Shown here: in pieces, positions 23,309 through 33,180 of the stretch
Numbering within the stretch: position 1 is the first letter of the stretch
How the letters are laid out: each line of letters begins with the position of its first letter
Assembly (NCBI RefSeq): GCF_000717715.1
Contig: NZ_JOAI01000030.1
Location: 1-64,000 of the forward strand
Direction of reading: 5' to 3'
From: Streptomyces sp. NRRL B-24484
Lineage (GTDB): Bacteria > Actinomycetota > Actinomycetes > Streptomycetales > Streptomycetaceae
DNA: 64,000 nucleotides
The notes under the pieces: generated by a model
What the model saw: the letters and a program-made list of their open reading frames with translations, nothing else
What the model was told of the DNA's origin: nothing
The model's database searches: none
Translations under genes and position numbers: made by a program

Positions 23309-24814
23309 ATGGAACCGGGTGCCCCGGCGGCCGGCGGACCCGGCCGCGGACGCCGCCGCCTCCTCCAACTGCTGCTCGCCATGCTGCTCGTGGCCCTGGT
23401 CGTCGGTGGCGCCGTCCCGTACGTCTCCGGCGCCGGCCGCGCCTACCTCAGCTACCTCGTCCTCGCCGAGCGGCAGGACGCCGACGGCGCCTCGCTCGCC
23501 GCCGCCGAGGCCCGGGCGGTCGGCGGTCGGGTCGTCCAGGGCTACCCGCAGATCGGCGCGGTGCTCGCCTACGCCTCCGGCGGCTTCGCCCAGCGGCTGC
23601 GCGAGCGGCCCGGCATAGCCGCCGTCGGAGCCACCCGCACCGCCACCGTGCCGAGCCCGCCCGGCCCGCTCAGCGGCGCCGACTTCCGCCCCGCCAACGA
23701 GGCCGCGGCCGCCGCCGACAACGCCCAGGGCGGCCTCTCCGACCCGGCCGAACAGGACGACTGGAACCTCGCCATGATCGGCGCCGGCGACCCGCAGTCC
23801 GACTCCGCCGCCCTGCTGCGCACCCCCGCCGCGGACCGCGCCCAGCCCGCGGCGGCGCCCACCGCGGCCGCGCTGCGCGGCGTGCTCGTCGCCGTGCTCG
23901 ACTCGGGTGTCGACGACACCCACCCCGACCTGCGCGACGCGGTCGACCCGCGTGCCTCGGTCTCCTGCGCCGACGGCCGCCCGGACGCCCGCTACGGCGC
24001 CTGGCGACCCGACGAGGGCGTCTCCGAGAGCGGCCACGGCACCCACGTGGCCGGCATCGTCGGCGCCGCCCGGGACGGCCGCGGCGTGACCGGCGTCGCC
24101 CCGGGCGTCCGGATCGCCGCCGTGCGGCTGCTCGGCCCGCTCGGCCAGTACTACACCGAGAACATCGTCTGCGGCATGCTCTGGGCCGCCGACCACGGCG
24201 CCCGCGCGATCAACGACAGCTACTTCGCCGACCCGTGGAAGTACAACTGCCCCGAGGACCCGGACCAGGCCGCGCTCACCCAGGCCGTCGCCCGGGCCGT
24301 CGCCTACGCCCAGAAGCGGGGCTCGGTGGTCGTCGCCTCGGCCGGCAACGACGGACAGGACCTCACCGCCGACCGGGACGACCGGCGCAGCCCCAACGAC
24401 CGCACCTCCGGCCCGCCGCAGGACCGCCACCTCGGCACCGAGTGCATCCGGCTGCCCGGGGAGCTGCCGGGCGTGGTCACCGTCAGCGCCGTCGACCGCT
24501 CCGGGGTGCCGGCCGGCTACACCAACTACGGCGGCGTCACCATCGCCGCCCCCGGCGGCGACCCCGACGGCGGGGTGGACGGCGCGATCGTCTCCGACTG
24601 GCCGGGCGACCGGTACGCGGCGCTCGCCGGCACCTCGATGGCCGCCGCCCACGTCACCGGCGCCGTCGCGGTGGTCGCCGCCGAGCACCCCGGCTGGGGG
24701 CCCGACCGGATCACCGACGCACTGGAGTCGGCGGCCGCCGCCAACTGCCCGCCCGGGCCGGACACCTGCGGCGACCGCAGGTTCTACGGCGCGGGCCTGC
24801 TCGCGCTGCCCTGA
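23309..24814 (+). CDS. Membrane-anchored S8 family (subtilisin-like) serine protease
   Basis: The protein is 501 residues. It has a short cytoplasmic start, one hydrophobic anchor (LLQLLLAMLLVALVVGGAVPYV, about 19-40) and then an extracytoplasmic region. An inhibitor-like N-domain covers about 45-150. The catalytic triad is complete: Asp198 in AVLDSGVDDTHPD, His243 in SGHGTHVAG and Ser443 in AGTSMAAAHV, with the oxyanion Asn in SAGNDG. Several paired Cys (VSCADG, IVCGML, YNCPED, TECIRL, NCPPGPDTCGD) suggest disulfides in the secreted domain. The start ATG 23309 has GGAGG 6-10 nt upstream. It is divergent from lhr. No ESX genes are nearby, so it is not evidently a mycosin. The substrate is unknown. 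Confidence 0.9.
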   Translation: MEPGAPAAGGPGRGRRRLLQLLLAMLLVALVVGGAVPYVSGAGRAYLSYLVLAERQDADGASLAAAEARAVGGRVVQGYPQIGAVLAYASGGFAQRLRERPGIAAVGATRTATVPSPPGPLSGADFRPANEAAAAADNAQGGLSDPAEQDDWNLAMIGAGDPQSDSAALLRTPAADRAQPAAAPTAAALRGVLVAVLDSGVDDTHPDLRDAVDPRASVSCADGRPDARYGAWRPDEGVSESGHGTHVAGIVGAARDGRGVTGVAPGVRIAAVRLLGPLGQYYTENIVCGMLWAADHGARAINDSYFADPWKYNCPEDPDQAALTQAVARAVAYAQKRGSVVVASAGNDGQDLTADRDDRRSPNDRTSGPPQDRHLGTECIRLPGELPGVVTVSAVDRSGVPAGYTNYGGVTIAAPGGDPDGGVDGAIVSDWPGDRYAALAGTSMAAAHVTGAVAVVAAEHPGWGPDRITDALESAAAANCPPGPDTCGDRRFYGAGLLALP

Positions 24815-24893
24815 GACCCGGGGCCGGCCGCCCGCCGGGCCGCGGCGGGTGCGGATGCCCGCCGGAGCGCGACGGGTGCGGACCCGGCTCGGG

Positions 24894-24899
24894 GATACT
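24894..24899 (+). promoter_or_regulatory. -10 box for leaderless start of the DUF3046 gene
   Basis: GATACT lies 7 nt before the ATG at 24907; no ribosome binding site is present. Confidence 0.4.
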
Positions 24900-24906
24900 G
24901 GGTGCC

Positions 24907-25101
24907 ATGAGGCTGACCGAGTTCTGGCGACGGATGCACGAGCACTTCGGCGAGGCGTACGCGGAGTCGTTCGCCCAGGACCACGTGATGAGCGAGCTCG
25001 GCGGCCGGACGGTGCTCCAGGCGCTGGACGGCGGCTGGGAGGCCAAGGACGTCTGGCGGGTGGTCTGCGGCAACCAGGGGGTGTCCGCCCGGCTGCGCTG
25101 A
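24907..25101 (+). CDS. DUF3046 domain-containing small protein
   Basis: The protein is 64 residues (MRLTEFWRRMHEHFGEAYAESFAQDHVMSEL...) and matches the DUF3046 family, which is conserved upstream of recA across actinobacteria. Its function is unknown. The conserved Trp, Phe and the GGRTVxQAL segment are present. A -10 box 7 nt before the ATG indicates leaderless translation. It lies 66 bp from the next start and within 1.7 kb of recA, as in related genomes. A long frame opening at 24235 merges it with out-of-frame protease sequence and is not real. Confidence 0.9.
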   Translation: MRLTEFWRRMHEHFGEAYAESFAQDHVMSELGGRTVLQALDGGWEAKDVWRVVCGNQGVSARLR

Positions 25102-25155
25102 CCCGCGCCGCGGCGGCCCGGCCGCGATTCCCGAAGGGCCGCCCGTCCGATGGGC

Positions 25156-25161
25156 GAGACT
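25156..25161 (+). promoter_or_regulatory. -10 box for leaderless start of the AI-2E family gene
   Basis: GAGACT is 6 nt before GTG 25168. The 15-mer GAGACTGGGCGGGTG here is identical to the one at the miaA start (42314-42328). Confidence 0.4.
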
Positions 25162-25167
25162 GGGCGG

Positions 25168-26445
25168 GTGGACAGCAGCCCAGAACAGACCAGCCAGGCG
25201 ACCGGGGCCCCGGAGGAGCGGCCCGCCCGCGAGGACCGGTTCGGCCGCAGACCCCAGCTGCGCGGCGGCGCCATGCCGCGCTGGCTGCCGAGGGCGATGG
25301 TGCTCGCGCTGGTGCTGGTCGGCCTCTTCCAGCTCGCCGACTGGGCGTTCCACCGGCTGATCGACCTCTTCGTCATGCTGCTGGTGGCCTTCTTCCTCTC
25401 GCTGGCCATGGAGCCGGCGGTGGACCGGATGGCGGCCCGCGGGGTGCGCCGCGGGCTCGGCACCTTCCTGGTGTTCATCGCGGCGGTCATCGCGATCGGC
25501 GGCTTCCTCGCCGCGCTCGGCACGCTGCTCGTCGACCAGGTCACCCGGGTCGCCGGCGAGCTGCCGCACCTGCTGGAGAACCTGATCGGCTGGATCAACC
25601 GGACCTTCCACCAGGACCTCTCGCTGGACGAGCTGCAGAAGCGGGTCCTCAAGGACTCCGGCACCGTCGAGAAGTACGCCCAGCAGGCGGCCGGCAACGT
25701 CTGGGGCGTCTCCAGCACCGTGATCGGCGGGCTGTTCCAGGTCTTCACCGTCGGCCTGTTCAGCTTCTACTTCACCGCCGACGGCCCGCGGGTGCGGCGG
25801 ACGGTCTGCTCGCTGCTGCCGCCCGCCAAGCAGGCCGAGGTGCTGCGCGCCTGGGAGATCGCACTCGCCAAGACCGGCGGCTACCTGTACTCCCGGGCGC
25901 TGCTCGCGCTCGTCTCCACGCTCGCGCACTGGCTGGTCTTCCAGGTCCTCGGCCTGCCGTACGCGGCCGCGCTCGGCATCTGGGTCGGCGTGATGTCGCA
26001 GTTCGTGCCCACCATCGGCACCTACATCGCCGGCGCGCTGCCGGTGCTGGTCGCGCTGACCGGGCAGCCGGTGGACGCGGTCTGGGTGCTCGGCTTCGTC
26101 ATCGTCTACCAGCAGATCGAGAACTACGTGCTGCACCCGCGGATCACCGCCAGGACGGTCGACGTGCACCCGGCGGTGGCGTTCGGCTCGGTGATCGCCG
26201 GGGCGGCGCTGCTCGGTGCGGTCGGCGCGCTGATCGCGATCCCGGCCGCGGCCACGCTGCAGGGGTTCGTCGGCACCTACGTGCGCCGCTACGAGGTGGC
26301 GACCGACCCGAGGATCGACCGCGGGGAGGAGCGCAAGGAACGCCGGGAGCGCAGGCGGCAGGCCGCGCGCCGTCTGCGGCGCATGATGCGGGCCGGATCC
26401 GGCGATGATTCCGCAGGTCGGGGCAGGGGGGACGGGGAGGGGTAG
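25168..26445 (+). CDS. AI-2E family transporter (PerM-type membrane protein)
   Basis: The start GTG 25168 gives 425 residues; ATG 25150 is an in-frame alternative. About eight hydrophobic helices cover residues 40-370, with the family features: an extracytoplasmic or amphipathic stretch around [19 protein letters not shown], then the conserved [24 protein letters not shown] and [13 protein letters not shown] blocks. The C-terminal 50 residues are strongly basic ([21 protein letters not shown]). Members export small molecules, including autoinducer-2 or auxin-like compounds in some bacteria, or act as sodium/proton antiporters. The substrate here cannot be told. It sits between DUF3046 and recA. 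Confidence 0.88.
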   Translation: MDSSPEQTSQATGAPEERPAREDRFGRRPQLRGGAMPRWLPRAMVLALVLVGLFQLADWAFHRLIDLFVMLLVAFFLSLAMEPAVDRMAARGVRRGLGTFLVFIAAVIAIGGFLAALGTLLVDQVTRVAGELPHLLENLIGWINRTFHQDLSLDELQKRVLKDSGTVEKYAQQAAGNVWGVSSTVIGGLFQVFTVGLFSFYFTADGPRVRRTVCSLLPPAKQAEVLRAWEIALAKTGGYLYSRALLALVSTLAHWLVFQVLGLPYAAALGIWVGVMSQFVPTIGTYIAGALPVLVALTGQPVDAVWVLGFVIVYQQIENYVLHPRITARTVDVHPAVAFGSVIAGAALLGAVGALIAIPAAATLQGFVGTYVRRYEVATDPRIDRGEERKERRERRRQAARRLRRMMRAGSGDDSAGRGRGDGEG

Positions 26446-26460
26446 GAGTCTCCGCAAGAT

Positions 26461-26482
26461 TCGAACGATTGTTCTCTATACT
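26461..26482 (+). promoter_or_regulatory. recA promoter with LexA (SOS) box
   Basis: TCGAACGATTGTTCTC at 26461-26476 matches the Gram-positive LexA box (TCGAAC-N4-GTTCGA) with a perfect left half and a weaker right half. It is followed directly by TATACT, a good -10 box, at 26477-26482. LexA bound here would cover the -35/-10 spacer. Confidence 0.85.
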
Positions 26483-26593
26483 CGGGAGCGGCGAGTTTTC
26501 CACAGGCGCGGCGCGATCCGGGTCGATTGTCGGTGGGACGCGCTAGCGTCGAGGACGATGAAGCGCACAGCACAGAACCCGAGGGTGGAAGCC

Positions 26594-27703
<1,110 letters not shown>

Positions 27704-27710
27704 TCCACCG

Positions 27711-28676
27711 ATGCACATCCCCGACCGCGCATCGGGCTCGGCCGCACCCGCCGCCGAGCCCGATGACGTAGGCCCGCCCGACTGGTTCGCCGCCGTCGCC
27801 CTCCCCGAGGACGCGCCGGAAGCGACCGAATCCCCAGCACCCGACGGCCGCGACGACTCCGCAGCGCCGGACCTCGCCGACGTGCCGGGTCTGCGCTCGG
27901 CCTCCGCGCTGCCCACCGGCCGACGGCGCCGACGCAGCGCGCTCGCCCCCGACGACGAGGCGCCGCCTGTCGAGGAGGCGGCCCCGCGACCCCGCCGCGA
28001 GCGGGCGCCACGATCCGAGCGAGGTGAGCGGCGCGAGCGCGCCGAGCTCGGGGCGCACAGTGAGCACGACGAGGACTCCGGGCCGGGCGGCCGGGCCGGG
28101 CGGCCGGGCGGACGCCGCCGGCGGTCCGACCGCGCCGAGCGCGGCGAGCGGTCGTCGGACACCTCGTCCCGGCGCACCGAGGAGCAGGCCGACCCCGCGG
28201 GCCGGGCCCGCGACATCTGCCTGCGCCTGCTCACCGGCAGCCCCCGCACCCGCAAGCAGCTCGCCGACGCCCTGCGCAAGCGGGAGATCCCCGACGACGT
28301 CGCCGAGGAGGTGCTCTCCCGGTACGAGGAGGTCGGGCTGATCGACGACGCCGCCTTCGCCGCCGCCTGGGTGGACGCCCGGCACGGCCGCCGCGGTCTG
28401 GCCCGCCGTGCCCTCGCCCAGGAGCTCCGCACCCGCGGCGTCGCCGGCGACCTCGTCGAGGAGGCGCTCGCCCGGGTCGGCTCCGACGACGAGGCCGAGG
28501 CCGCCCGCGCCCTGGTCGACCGCAAGCTCCGCACCACCCGCAGTCTGGAGCCGCAGGCCCGCACCCGCCGGCTGGTCGGCATGCTCGCCCGCCGCGGCTA
28601 CTCCGAGGGCCTCGCCTTCCGCGTCGTCCGGGAGGCCCTGGGGGAGGAGAGTGAAGGCCTCGGCGAGGATTGGTGA
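27711..28676 (+). CDS. recX: Regulatory protein RecX with long charged N-terminal extension
   Basis: The protein is 321 residues, while typical RecX is 150-180. The RecX three-helix repeats occupy about 165-315 (DICLRLLTGSPRTRKQLADALRKREIPDDVAEEVLSRYEEVGLIDDAAFAAAWVDAR and following). RecX caps RecA filaments and limits recombination. The first 160 residues are Asp/Glu/Arg-rich and low in complexity (RSERGERRERAELG, GRAGRPGGRRRRSDRAERGERS). The start codon is ATG 27711, 7 bp after recA, so the two genes share a transcript and probably SOS control. Confidence 0.93.
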   Translation: MHIPDRASGSAAPAAEPDDVGPPDWFAAVALPEDAPEATESPAPDGRDDSAAPDLADVPGLRSASALPTGRRRRRSALAPDDEAPPVEEAAPRPRRERAPRSERGERRERAELGAHSEHDEDSGPGGRAGRPGGRRRRSDRAERGERSSDTSSRRTEEQADPAGRARDICLRLLTGSPRTRKQLADALRKREIPDDVAEEVLSRYEEVGLIDDAAFAAAWVDARHGRRGLARRALAQELRTRGVAGDLVEEALARVGSDDEAEAARALVDRKLRTTRSLEPQARTRRLVGMLARRGYSEGLAFRVVREALGEESEGLGEDW

Positions 28677-28714
28677 CGGATCATCAGTCATCGGCATCAA
28701 CTCTCGATCGCATC

Positions 28715-28743
28715 TTGACCGTTTCGTAACCTGCGCTTAGCCT
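28715..28743 (+). promoter_or_regulatory. Housekeeping-type promoter for rny
   Basis: TTGACC at 28715-28720 and TAGCCT at 28738-28743 are 17 bp apart, a good match to the main sigma-factor consensus. About 150 bp of 5' leader would precede the rny start. Confidence 0.65.
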
Positions 28744-28891
28744 CGCAAGCAGTGAGGGATCACTTCGATCACGCTACGGCCTGCCGTGCGCAGGATCGGT
28801 CGGAGTCGGTTCCGCGTACCACCCCCCGGTCCCCGGCAGTTCCCTCACCGCCGCACCGACACAGCGCGCAGGCACGGGGAGTGAGGCCGGG

Positions 28892-30346
28892 ATGAGGATC
28901 GCGATGGGCACCGGATCGGTCGCCTCCCTGCTGCTGACCGCCGTCCTCTGCCTCGTCCTGGCGCTCACCTGGCTGATGATCCGCCGGCTGCAGGCCGCCC
29001 AGCGCCGCGCCGTCGGCGAGGCCGAGCGGGCCCGCACCTGGGCCGAGACCCAGGCCACCCAGCTGCGCGCCGAACTCGACCGCCGCGAGGAGCGGTTGGC
29101 CGAGGAGCTGCGCCGGCTGCGCGCCCAGGAGGACGAACTCGACCGCCGGGCCGGGGAGCTGGACGCCACCCGGGCCGACCTCGCCGAGCTGGAGGCCGAC
29201 CGCCGCCGCGCGCTGGAGACCGCCGCCGGGCTGACCGCCGCCCGCGCCCGCGAGGAACTCACCCGCGCCGTCGAGTCCGAGGCCCGCCGGGACGCGGCCG
29301 TCACCGTCCGGGAGATCGAGCGCCGGGCGAAGAGCGAGGGCGACCAGCGGGCCCGCGAGATCATCGCCGGTTCGATCCAGCGGCTGGCCGCCGAGCAGAC
29401 CGCCGACACCGTGGTGGCCGCCTTCAAGCTGCCCAACGAGGACATGAAGGGCCGGGTGATCGGCCGCGAGGGCCGCAACATCCGGGCCTTCGAGGCCGTC
29501 ACCGGGGTCAACCTGATCGTCGACGACACCCCCGAACTCGTCCAGCTCTCCTGCTTCGACCCCGTCCGCCGGGAGGCCGCCCGGCTGACCCTGGAGGCGC
29601 TCACCGCCGACGGCCGGATCAACCCGCTGCGGATCGAGGAGGTCCACGAGCGCAGCCGCGCCGAGGTCGAGCGGCTCTGCGTGCGGGCCGGCGAGGACGC
29701 GCTGCTCGCCGTCCAGCTCGACGGCATGGAGCCGGAACTCCTCCGGACCCTCGGCACCCTGCGTTACCGCACCTCGTACGGGCAGAACGTGCTCGGGCAC
29801 CTGGTGGAGTCGGCGCACATCGCCGGCATGATGGCGGCCGAACTCGGCGTGGACCAGGACCTGGTGAAGCGTTCCGCGCTGCTGCACGACATCGGCAAGG
29901 CGCTCAGCCACGAACTGCCCGGCAGCCACGCCGCGATCGGCGCCGAGTTCGCGCGCCGGCACGGCGAGTCCGCCGAGGTGGTGCACGCGATCGAGGCCCA
30001 CCACGGCGAGGTCGAGCCGAAGACGGTGGAGGCGGTGCTCACCCAGGCCGCGGACGCCTGCTCCGGCGGCCGTCCCGGCGCCCGCCGCGAGTCGCTGGAG
30101 GCCTACGTCCGGCGGCTGGAGCGGCTGGAGGAGATCGCCCGCTCGCACGACGGCGTCTCCAAGGTCTTCGCGATGCAGGCCGGGCGCGAGGTGCGGGTGA
30201 TGGTCCAGCCCGAGAAGGTGGACGACCTGCGGGCCAAGACCATCGCCCGGGAGGTCGCCCGGCAGGTCCGCGAGGAGCTCACCTACCCCGGCCAGATACG
30301 GATCACCGTCGTCCGCGAGAGCCGGGCCACCGAGTTCGCCCGCTGA
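28892..30346 (+). CDS. rny: Ribonuclease Y
   Basis: The protein is 484 residues with the RNase Y layout: an N-terminal transmembrane helix (SLLLTAVLCLVLALTWLMI), a long coiled coil (about 30-170), a KH domain (KLPNEDMKGRVIGREGRNIRAFEAVTGVNLIVDD) and an HD domain with the metal motif LLHDIGKAL and the distant AHH. It is a membrane-bound 5'-end-sensitive endonuclease starting mRNA decay. Length is slightly under the Bacillus form (520), the difference lying in the coiled coil. The start ATG 28892 has the GGCCGGG region upstream and a -35/-10 promoter about 150 bp away. It is convergent with a monooxygenase gene. Confidence 0.9.
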   Translation: MRIAMGTGSVASLLLTAVLCLVLALTWLMIRRLQAAQRRAVGEAERARTWAETQATQLRAELDRREERLAEELRRLRAQEDELDRRAGELDATRADLAELEADRRRALETAAGLTAARAREELTRAVESEARRDAAVTVREIERRAKSEGDQRAREIIAGSIQRLAAEQTADTVVAAFKLPNEDMKGRVIGREGRNIRAFEAVTGVNLIVDDTPELVQLSCFDPVRREAARLTLEALTADGRINPLRIEEVHERSRAEVERLCVRAGEDALLAVQLDGMEPELLRTLGTLRYRTSYGQNVLGHLVESAHIAGMMAAELGVDQDLVKRSALLHDIGKALSHELPGSHAAIGAEFARRHGESAEVVHAIEAHHGEVEPKTVEAVLTQAADACSGGRPGARRESLEAYVRRLERLEEIARSHDGVSKVFAMQAGREVRVMVQPEKVDDLRAKTIAREVARQVREELTYPGQIRITVVRESRATEFAR

Positions 30347-30386
30347 GACCCGCCGCGACCCGCTGTGACCCGCCGCGACCCGCCGA
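30347..30386. repeat. Four tandem copies of a 10-bp unit
   Basis: GACCCGCCGC, GACCCGCTGT, GACCCGCCGC and GACCCGCCGA follow directly after the rny stop codon. Confidence 0.85.
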
Positions 30387-30406
30387 GGCTCTCCACGCCT
30401 CGCCAC

Positions 30407-30426
30407 GGGCCGGCGGGCCCCGGCCC
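30407..30426. terminator. Possible bidirectional hairpin between rny and the monooxygenase gene
   Basis: GGGCCGG and CCGGCCC pair around a 6-nt loop between convergent genes. The stem is short, so this is a weak call. Confidence 0.35.
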
Positions 30427-30436
30427 CGACGGCTCG

Positions 30437-32251
30437 TCAGCGCCGGCCGGCACCGCCCTTCGCCGCGTCCGTCCGGGCCGCGTCCTCCCGGTCGGCCGCC
30501 GCTTCCCGTCCGCCGCCCTCGGCGGTTCCCGTCGCAGCTCCGGTCCCCCCGGCGGCGCCGGTGCCCCCGCCCGCCCCGGCGGCCTCGCCCGAGGCGAGCG
30601 CGGCCGGACCGCCGCGTGCGCCCTCGGCAAGGCTGTGCAGCTCCTCGGCACGGCAGCCCTGGGTGGTGCCGACCAGGTGCCCGTCCGGGCGCACCAGCAG
30701 CACGGTGTGCGGCTCGGCCCCCGGGTACTCCTCGGTCACCAGCACCTCGGCCGGGAGGGGGAGCGCGGCGGCGACCTCGGTGAGCCGGGGCATCATCCCG
30801 GCGCCCAGCCAGTGCCGGGACGACCAGACGGCGGTGCCGGGGGCGACCAGCACCAGCAGGAAGCCCAGCCCGAGCCGGGCGTGCAGCCGGTCCGGCGTGC
30901 CCTCGGTGGTGACCACCGGCAGGTCGGGCACCTGGACGCCCGGCGCGGTCGGGGGCAGGTTCTCGGTGAGCGAGGTGGCCCGGGTCGCGCGCTGCTCGGG
31001 CACCCGTCCGGGGACGCCGGACGGGGCGGCGGGGTAGGCGGGGGCGCCGCCGAAGCGTCCGGTGCCGAGCTGGCCGTCCGCCAGCAGCGGCGCGTGCTTG
31101 CGGAACGAGCCGGTGAACAGCGAGCGCCGGGTCTGCTGCCAGCCGCGCAGCGGCCGCAGCAGCGGCATCGCCTGGTCGACGGCGCGCAGCCGGGCGCCGA
31201 CGGCGCTGCGCCGCTCGGCCTCGTAGCCGTCCAGCAGGGCCCCGCCGGGCCGCGGGCCGCCGGAGTGGAGGTGCCAGGCCAGGGCGAGCCGCCAGGCCAG
31301 GTTGTCGGCGTCGCGGAGCCCGTCGACGAGGTTCTGCATGCCGAGGGCGCCGTGCAGGTGGGCGGCGTCGCCGGCGAGGAAGCAGCGGCCGGAGCGGAAG
31401 CGGGCGGCGAGCCGCTGCTGGGCGGTGTGGTCGGCGGCGGCCAGCAGCTCGTACGCGGGGAGTTCGCCGCACCAGCCGGTGAGGGCGGAGCGGACCCGGG
31501 TGAGCAGGGTGTCGCCGGTGACGATGCCGGGCCAGGTGGCGTGCGGGTCGACCGGTTCGGTGGGGGCGGGGCGGCCCGGGGGCAGCCGCCAGTCGAGGCG
31601 CCAGAGGCCGTCCGGGAGCGGGCGGGCGGAGGCCTCGCGGTCGCCGCGCCACGGGGGCTCGCGGTGCAGCCGGGCCTCGCCGGCGAAGGGCAGGTCGACC
31701 CGGACGGTCGCGACCGCGTGCCGGTCGACGGCGGGCCGGCCGGGGAAGCGGATCTTCAGCAGCTTGCGGACGGTGGAGCGGGCGCCGTCGCAGCCGACCA
31801 GGTGGCTGCCGCGCCACCAGGTGGAGGCGCCGTCACGGGTGCCGGCGGTGCGGACGCTGACGCCGTTCCGGTCCTGTTCGAGTTCGACCACGCGGGTGAG
31901 CGGGACCAGCTGGATGAGCGGGGTGGCGGTGACGGCGTCCCGCAGGCCGCGCTGCATCCGGTGCTGCGCGAGGTGCAGCACAGGCTCCCCGTCGAGCGGG
32001 ATGCGCAGGACCTCGGCGCGGCGGCGCCAGACCGTGAAGGCGTCCCAGCGGGCCGCGTCGGAGGCCGCCCGGGTGTAGCCGAGACGTTCGAGCAGGGCGG
32101 CGGTGTCGGGGCCGAGGACGACCGTGCGGGGGCTCTCCGGGCACAGGCCCGCGCCCTCGTCGAGGAGGATGCTCGGCACCTCGTGCCGGGCCAGGGCCAG
32201 GGCGAGCGACAGCCCGACCGGCCCGGCCCCGACGACGATCACCGGGTCCAC
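30437..32251 (-). CDS. FAD-dependent aromatic monooxygenase (PHBH-fold)
   Basis: The protein is 604 residues. The N-terminal FAD motif is VIVVGAGPVGLSLALALARH; DG motif HLVGCDGARSTVRKLL; the second FAD motif is FLAGDAAHLHGALGMQNLVDGLRDADNLAWRL, in which the usual P-x-G-G-Q-G is replaced by LHGALGMQN. A thioredoxin-like C-terminal region follows (about 430-545), as in phenol-hydroxylase/MhpA-like enzymes. Such enzymes hydroxylate aromatic rings or polyketides using NAD(P)H. The last 50 residues are a Gly/Ala/Glu-rich tail of no known role. The GTG start at 32251 has GGAGG 8 nt upstream. It lies beside, not inside, the glutamate transport operon. The substrate is unknown. Confidence 0.85.
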   Translation of the reverse strand: MDPVIVVGAGPVGLSLALALARHEVPSILLDEGAGLCPESPRTVVLGPDTAALLERLGYTRAASDAARWDAFTVWRRRAEVLRIPLDGEPVLHLAQHRMQRGLRDAVTATPLIQLVPLTRVVELEQDRNGVSVRTAGTRDGASTWWRGSHLVGCDGARSTVRKLLKIRFPGRPAVDRHAVATVRVDLPFAGEARLHREPPWRGDREASARPLPDGLWRLDWRLPPGRPAPTEPVDPHATWPGIVTGDTLLTRVRSALTGWCGELPAYELLAAADHTAQQRLAARFRSGRCFLAGDAAHLHGALGMQNLVDGLRDADNLAWRLALAWHLHSGGPRPGGALLDGYEAERRSAVGARLRAVDQAMPLLRPLRGWQQTRRSLFTGSFRKHAPLLADGQLGTGRFGGAPAYPAAPSGVPGRVPEQRATRATSLTENLPPTAPGVQVPDLPVVTTEGTPDRLHARLGLGFLLVLVAPGTAVWSSRHWLGAGMMPRLTEVAAALPLPAEVLVTEEYPGAEPHTVLLVRPDGHLVGTTQGCRAEELHSLAEGARGGPAALASGEAAGAGGGTGAAGGTGAATGTAEGGGREAAADREDAARTDAAKGGAGRR

Positions 32252-32346
32252 GCGGGGACCTCCGGGCGTGCGGGATCAGCATATGCCGCGGGGGTGGTCC
32301 CTGGTGGTGTCACGAAGAGCAATGCAACAGATCACCTGGGTTGACG

Positions 32347-33180
32347 TCAAGCAGCAGCAGGTGTGCGCCGGTTCGCGCCGCGGCGGCCGCGCGCCTCGAG
32401 CCACTTGGCGAGGCCGGTGAGGGCCAGGCACAGACCGATGTAGAGCGTGCCGACGACGATCACCACGGGGATGTACGGGTAGCCCGTGGAGTTGCTGGCG
32501 ATCAGCTTGCCCGCGTAGAGCAGCTCGGGGTAGGTGATGACGAAGCCGAGCGAGGTGTCCTTGAGGGTGACCACCAGCTGGCCGATGATCGCCGGGAGCA
32601 TCGACCGGACCGCCTGCGGCACCAGGATCAGTGTCATGACCTGGGTCTTGCCCATGCCCAGGGCGTAGGCGGCCTCGCCCTGGCCGCGGGGCAGCGCGAG
32701 GATGCCGGTGCGCATGATCTCGGCCTGGACGGCGCCGTTGTAGAGGGTGAGCCCGAGGACGAGGGCCGGCATCGGCTCCGAGGGGAACACCGCGTGGTAC
32801 AGCGCGAAGATCATGATGAGCAGCGGCATGGCGCGGAAGAACTGCACCACGGCCGAGGACACCGCGCGCACCGGGCGGTGGTCGGAGAGCCGGCCGGCGG
32901 CCAGCAGCGCGCCGAGCACGATCGACAGCACACCGGCCAGCGCGAAGACCTTGAGGGTGGCCACCACGCCGTCGAGGATGCGCTGCTGCACGGCCGTGTA
33001 CTGGAACGGGTCCCACAGCTCGGGGTCGAACTGGCCGGCCGCGTCCAGCTTGGCGTACGCGTACCAGCCGAGGCCGGCGATGGCGAGCAGCGACAGGGCA
33101 CCGAACAGCCGGTAGCGGAGCCTGGCCTTTGGGCCGGGGGTGTCGAAGAGGACCGTCGCGGTGGCGGTGCGGGTGCTCAT
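32347..33180 (-). CDS. gluD: Glutamate ABC transporter permease GluD
   Basis: The protein is 277 residues with five or six membrane helices and the amino-acid permease EAA loop in the GQGEAAYALGMGKTQVMTLILVPQAVRSMLP segment. The start ATG 33180 overlaps the gluC stop by 4 bp (ATGA), so translation is coupled. With GluC it forms the membrane channel for glutamate. The order on the minus strand is gluA-gluB-gluC-gluD, as in S. coelicolor and Corynebacterium. Confidence 0.93.
   Translation of the reverse strand: MSTRTATATVLFDTPGPKARLRYRLFGALSLLAIAGLGWYAYAKLDAAGQFDPELWDPFQYTAVQQRILDGVVATLKVFALAGVLSIVLGALLAAGRLSDHRPVRAVSSAVVQFFRAMPLLIMIFALYHAVFPSEPMPALVLGLTLYNGAVQAEIMRTGILALPRGQGEAAYALGMGKTQVMTLILVPQAVRSMLPAIIGQLVVTLKDTSLGFVITYPELLYAGKLIASNSTGYPYIPVVIVVGTLYIGLCLALTGLAKWLEARGRRGANRRTPAAA

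Noticed and set aside
32341..32350. TTGACGTCAA palindrome near gluD
   Set aside because: It overlaps the gluD stop codon and its flanks are ordinary; likely chance.
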